Source: Desulfitobacterium dehalogenans ATCC 51507 | GTDB lineage: Bacteria > Bacillota > Desulfitobacteriia > Desulfitobacteriales > Desulfitobacteriaceae | Direction: 5' to 3' | Assembly (NCBI RefSeq): GCF_000243155.2 | Contig: NC_018017.1 | Location: 682,001-746,000 of the forward strand | Length of the DNA stretch: 64,000 nucleotides | Shown: positions 60,764 to 64,000 of the stretch, one piece after another | Layout of the letters: each line of letters opens with the position of its first letter | Position numbering within the stretch: the stretch's first letter is position 1 | The notes under the pieces: model-generated | Seen by the model: the letters and a program-made list of their open reading frames with translations, nothing else | What the model was told of the DNA's origin: nothing | The model's database searches: none | Made by a program: the position numbers and the translations under genes

Positions 60764-60985
60764 TTAATGATAACTTAAGTGCAATACTTCTTTAAAGATA
60801 TAGACCAAAGCTTTGCTGGGGTTGGGGACTTCAATGCCCATAGTTAACAGCAGAGAGAGAATAAAGCCAATCGACAGGAAAAAGGTGACTGTAATGAGTT
60901 CCCGCCAATGTTTTTTTTGAATTAAGTTAGGTATTTCAAATAGTACCACACCTAAAAAGACTATGACCAAGAGAAGAATGTTCAC
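60764..60985 (-). CDS. small two-helix membrane protein of the germinant receptor operon (GerXD-like)
   Basis: 73 residues from a GTG at 60985 (GGAGGG 8 nt upstream). It has two hydrophobic helices (about 1-18 and 32-51). It follows the GerB-like gene by 3 bp and so is the last gene of the A-C-B order operon. Small two-helix 'D' subunits of about this size accompany germinant receptors in several spore-formers and tune germination. No sequence motif is known for them; the call is from size, topology and position. Confidence 0.5.
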   Translation of the reverse strand: MNILLLVIVFLGVVLFEIPNLIQKKHWRELITVTFFLSIGFILSLLLTMGIEVPNPSKALVYIFKEVLHLSYH

Positions 60986-60988
60986 CCT

Positions 60989-62092
60989 TTAACCCTCCTG
61001 TTTTTGCTTAGGTAATTTTCGAAATTTAGCCAGTAATAATGTGAGGATGGGAAGGAAAACTTCAAAGGGAAGAGCAAAGAATGGCCATACGTCCACAGTG
61101 GTATCAATATTTAATAGAGAAGGTTCATGAACAATTAAGCTTAAGCAGATGCCGATAATTCCTAAGGGGACTACTAAGGGGAGATAAGAGTGCAGGCGTA
61201 GGAGCTGAGCTATACTTAAAACCGTCACATAATAAAAGAGACTGCTCTTAATAAACAGCATAATAATCAATGCAATGGCATACAGCACTTCTAATCGCGT
61301 AAGAAAATTACCGATATCAATTAAGCGAATGCTCTCATAAGAGGGAGAGGTTAGCATGCCGACTAAAGGACCCAGCACCGTGGTATTTCGAATGATAGGT
61401 AAAAGTAAGAAAAGTGATCCAAAACTGAAGCCAAATAAGATGGATCGTGGAATTTGCTTTGTGTTATTGACACTGGGCAGGAAAAATAAGAAGATAACGA
61501 TTTCCAAGTATGGGATGGTAAGCATGACGTGTACGCCTTGAATAAAATCAGGCATGGGTGTGTCAAAAAGGGGGATAAGATTTGAAAAATCCATCTCTGG
61601 AATGAGTAAAATCATGGTCGAAAAAGTGATAAACAGAGTGATTGCAACAAAGAGTGGATTAACCCGAACAATAACTTCTAGGCCTGACCTTACGGCCCAA
61701 GTACACACAAAGGTGAACATGAGCAGAACAATCCACATAGGGGTTTCGGGAAGAAGGTACGTTAGCGAAAAATCTCCCACATAAACGAGATTATAGATGA
61801 GAAGATTGAAGACAAAGATGATGTAGGTCGCCGAGATCAATTTGCCAACAAAAGGACCGTATACTATATCGTGGATCTCTATCAAGTTGTTTTTTGGGAA
61901 TCTCTGAGCAAGGTGGATATAGACTAAAACCATAGGCAAGCTGAGAATGAATGCAATAATGACAGCAAGCCAATTATCTTGATTAATGATTTGTGTAGAA
62001 TAGGGTACTGTAACGAGGCCCCCCGTGACAAAACCGATGACTAAAAAGTTGAGCTGTGAACTTGAAATAATTTCCTTCTCAAACTTTATCAA
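60989..62092 (-). CDS. spore germination protein, GerB type (amino-acid permease-like)
   Basis: 367 residues, about 10 helices, start TTG at 62092 with GGAGTAGAG upstream. It begins NFLVIGFVTGGLVTVPYST. The family is the inner-membrane GerAB/GerKB subunit that recognises germinants. It overlaps closely with the GerC gene (the gap is 6 bp). Its order A-C-B-D differs from the common A-B-C order, which is seen also in some Clostridia. Confidence 0.93.
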   Translation of the reverse strand: MIKFEKEIISSSQLNFLVIGFVTGGLVTVPYSTQIINQDNWLAVIIAFILSLPMVLVYIHLAQRFPKNNLIEIHDIVYGPFVGKLISATYIIFVFNLLIYNLVYVGDFSLTYLLPETPMWIVLLMFTFVCTWAVRSGLEVIVRVNPLFVAITLFITFSTMILLIPEMDFSNLIPLFDTPMPDFIQGVHVMLTIPYLEIVIFLFFLPSVNNTKQIPRSILFGFSFGSLFLLLPIIRNTTVLGPLVGMLTSPSYESIRLIDIGNFLTRLEVLYAIALIIMLFIKSSLFYYVTVLSIAQLLRLHSYLPLVVPLGIIGICLSLIVHEPSLLNIDTTVDVWPFFALPFEVFLPILTLLLAKFRKLPKQKQEG

Positions 62093-62098
62093 TACTCT

Positions 62099-63265
62099 CT
62101 ACTCCTTATCTGGTACGGGAGGATAGTGTGCCCTGCCCGAACGTTCGATGCTGGCATCCACAGTGACTTCTACTATAATCTCTGAAAAAACTTCATCCCA
62201 ACGCTCCTTCATATCCTTCCACTCTTTGAGGTGCTCTTTGCGCACAACCTCACCAAAACCGAAAATATCCGCATTGAGTTCTTGAGCCTTTCTGAATGCC
62301 GCCAGAACCTCATCTTGAATGGCTGCGGCCGTATTTCGCTCAAGAGCTTCGACTTTTTCTTTTGTTCTAAAACTTTCTGCACAATATTGAGCAGCAAGTG
62401 CACCTTTTTCACGAATATAAACCCTCATAACCACCCGGTTATCCCGTATCTCTGCGCTGACTTTAGTCTTAGAATCAATAAGTTCTATGCTGACTTTACC
62501 ATCACCCTCTGGACACTCCACATCGATAATGCCACTCTTTACTTCATCCTTTACCCATAAAAGTCCACGGGTTTCATATTTATTTAGCTCTCCAACGAGC
62601 TTATCGTCTTTAAAAATTGCCGTTCCTTTGACCTGAAGTGATTTCTTATCCCCTTTACCGACAATTTCAACTAGGGGTGCAGTCGGTGCAGTGGTTCGAT
62701 CAATCAGAGCGGTTAAAAAGTCATTGAGTTGATTTGTACTGGTCTGAGAGTTTGGGTCTTGTTCATCAAGTAGTTTAGAAATATTGATTGCAGGAATTCT
62801 ATCTATTACAGGTTCAATATCTAAAACATCCCTAGCGTTACCTTCAGAGACAACGAGCCAAATGTTTAATCGAGTTTCATGGTCTCGAATAAAAAAGTCA
62901 AGTTCCTCCTGAATACCTTCCTTGGCATAGTCTCGCCCGAGAATTAGCACTTGAATATGAGGAAAATAGAGTTTGCGGTTAGATATATGGGTGAAGTCAC
63001 GTAGAATCGAAAAAAGAGTATTTCCAGTATTTTGGATGTTCCAAAATGCTTGGGCATTCGATCTAGCTGGGGATGATTGGAGCTCTTTAGGATTTGCGAC
63101 TTGTGCAGTGACAAGGAGTTGATTCGATACTTGTGTCTTATCAATACTTAACCCCATGACAATAGCTAAAGTGTTTAATTCTCGTTGATTCCAACACCCT
63201 GTCATACTCAAAACCAATATTATGCATAATAAGAGAACGAATAGAGAGTACTTTCGGCTTTTCAT
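62099..63265 (-). CDS. spore germination protein, Ger(x)C lipoprotein
   Basis: 388 residues. The signal ends with LSMTGCW; the lipid Cys is at about 23 and is followed by NQRELNTLAIVMGLSIDK, the classical GerAC start. The rest is the three-domain GerC fold, with CAESFRTK and VRKEHLKEWKDMKERWDEVF near the C-terminus. It attaches to the inner membrane next to the A and B subunits. The ATG has GGAG 10 nt upstream. Confidence 0.94.
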   Translation of the reverse strand: MKSRKYSLFVLLLCIILVLSMTGCWNQRELNTLAIVMGLSIDKTQVSNQLLVTAQVANPKELQSSPARSNAQAFWNIQNTGNTLFSILRDFTHISNRKLYFPHIQVLILGRDYAKEGIQEELDFFIRDHETRLNIWLVVSEGNARDVLDIEPVIDRIPAINISKLLDEQDPNSQTSTNQLNDFLTALIDRTTAPTAPLVEIVGKGDKKSLQVKGTAIFKDDKLVGELNKYETRGLLWVKDEVKSGIIDVECPEGDGKVSIELIDSKTKVSAEIRDNRVVMRVYIREKGALAAQYCAESFRTKEKVEALERNTAAAIQDEVLAAFRKAQELNADIFGFGEVVRKEHLKEWKDMKERWDEVFSEIIVEVTVDASIERSGRAHYPPVPDKE

Positions 63266-63298
63266 AGATATTTTACTCCATCGATTATTGCCTTTAAC

Positions 63299-64000
63299 CT
63301 ATTGATCTGGATCGTCTTGCCGCTTTTCGTCCTTTGAAGGAGGTGTCGGCTTCAATCTAAAAGCTTGTCTCTGGGGATCATTCCATCCAATCAAACGCGG
63401 ACGGGTAACCATAGTCCATAAAGGAAATCGAATAATAGTGTCCTTCAAATCTAAAGGAGTGAGTGGGGCAATGGGTGAAAAAAAGGGAGTACCAAAAGAT
63501 CTCAGTGATGCAAGATGGACTACGATTCCAATAAATCCTATCATGATTCCAAAAATACCCATGGTTCCTGCGAGAAGAACCATGATTAACCGCAATATGG
63601 CTCCTGAGTCTGTTTGAGCAGGGACTACAAAGCTGGCAACGGCTGTTAAAGATATGACGATAACCATAGGCTGGCTGACAAATCCGGCTTGGACAGCGGA
63701 TTCGCCGAGAACCAAAGCCCCCACGATACTGACTGCTTGACCAACAGGGCGGGGCAGCCGTATCCCGGCTTCTCTAAGGATCTCGAAGACCGCTCCCATG
63801 GATAAGGCTTCGATAACGGCAGGAAAGGGCACATCCTCCTCAGAGGCAGCCATGGTAAACAGTAATGGAGTAGGAATTAATTCTTGATGAAAGGTGCTCA
63901 AGGCGACAAAAATTGCCGGTCCTAAGATAGAAATAAAATAAGATAGAAAACGGGTCATTCGCACGATACCCGCAAAGTAGGGGCGGGAATAATAATCTTC
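63299..64000 (-). CDS. spore germination protein, GerA type, C-terminal part
   Basis: The frame continues to the window edge: the 12 codons beyond the first in-frame GTG read EDYYSRPYFAGI, the conserved GerAA segment, so the true start lies to the right of 64000. The 234 visible residues carry the membrane region (FISILGPAIFVALSTFHQELIPT, EDVPFPAVIEALSMGAVFEILREAG, GAVQAGFVSQPMVIV) and the cytoplasmic tail with FPLWTMVTRPRLIGWNDPQRQ. It is the A subunit of the receptor and the first gene of the operon. Confidence 0.93.
   Translation of the reverse strand, partial: EDYYSRPYFAGIVRMTRFLSYFISILGPAIFVALSTFHQELIPTPLLFTMAASEEDVPFPAVIEALSMGAVFEILREAGIRLPRPVGQAVSIVGALVLGESAVQAGFVSQPMVIVISLTAVASFVVPAQTDSGAILRLIMVLLAGTMGIFGIMIGFIGIVVHLASLRSFGTPFFSPIAPLTPLDLKDTIIRFPLWTMVTRPRLIGWNDPQRQAFRLKPTPPSKDEKRQDDPDQ

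Noticed and set aside
1-64000. CRISPR arrays, insertion sequences, prophage or rRNA
   Set aside because: No regularly spaced repeats, transposase-like genes, phage structural genes or rRNA-like sequence were seen. The holin/amidase pair alone is not a prophage.

Overview
The window looks like ordinary chromosome of an anaerobic, endospore-forming member of the Clostridia, most likely a Desulfitobacterium-type organism (Peptococcaceae). The reasons are strong AGGAGG-type ribosome sites, frequent TTG and GTG starts, a tricistronic spore-germinant receptor, a glmS ribozyme, a Tat-exported [NiFe] uptake hydrogenase and an [FeFe]-hydrogenase-like protein, and moderate G+C. The genus is an inference from gene content and style; no database was searched. 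There is no CRISPR array, insertion sequence or rRNA. Two tRNA-Thr genes are present.

Layout. 1-3.8 kb: a minus-strand set (SPFH membrane protein, ribbon-helix-helix protein, start of a GPP34 protein), then a secreted CWB2/VanW protein and a cupin. 3.9-8 kb: a PucR-type regulator divergent from an MFS transporter, with a large palindrome between them, then a zinc-ribbon membrane protein. 8-12 kb: arginine biosynthesis argF-argG-argH with candidate ARG boxes, followed by a gap with four perfect DnaA boxes. 12.4-16 kb: NAD salvage (nicotinate phosphoribosyltransferase, nadE), purC and a 5'-nucleotidase-like gene. 16-18.7 kb: murC and a free-standing C-terminal domain of an acyl-CoA synthetase. 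18.9-22.2 kb: a three-gene membrane [NiFe] hydrogenase. 23-24.6 kb: a class V aminotransferase and a run of hairpins. 24.9-27.7 kb: two tRNA-Thr genes flank a tiny Gly/Tyr-rich protein, a DsrE protein and an [FeFe]-hydrogenase-like protein. 27.9-32.7 kb: a prohibitin-like protein, an Rrf2/MFS pair and a CapA lipoprotein.

33-40 kb holds a holin-like/amidase pair and a minus-strand cluster of two glycosyltransferases, a clostridial coat-like (SPOCS-like) protein and two unknowns, plus a CAP-domain protein. 40-49.7 kb contains a DUF362 ferredoxin protein, MazG, and the cell-envelope block cdaA-cdaR-(FAD oxidoreductase)-glmM-glmS. This block makes c-di-AMP and UDP-GlcNAc precursors, and glmS sits behind a glmS ribozyme. 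50-51 kb holds an orphan P-loop protein between two look-alike hairpins.

51-58.8 kb is a coherent carboxylate-type catabolic module: a GntR/UTRA regulator, an AtuA-like protein, DUF4387, a DASS transporter, a DAACS symporter, a homocysteine methyltransferase-like protein and an MBL-fold protein. Three copies of a likely operator tie the regulator to both transporter units. 59-60.6 kb carries three consecutive proteins with SipW-type leaders, two of them TasA-like and one fused to a CBM2-like domain; this is probably an extracellular fibre system. The window ends in a gerABC-type germinant receptor operon with a small fourth membrane subunit.

The best candidates for undescribed biology are the TasA/CBM cassette, the dispersed leader element found upstream of the MFS gene and of glmS, the DnaA-box cluster after argH, and the GntR-controlled AtuA/DUF4387 module.
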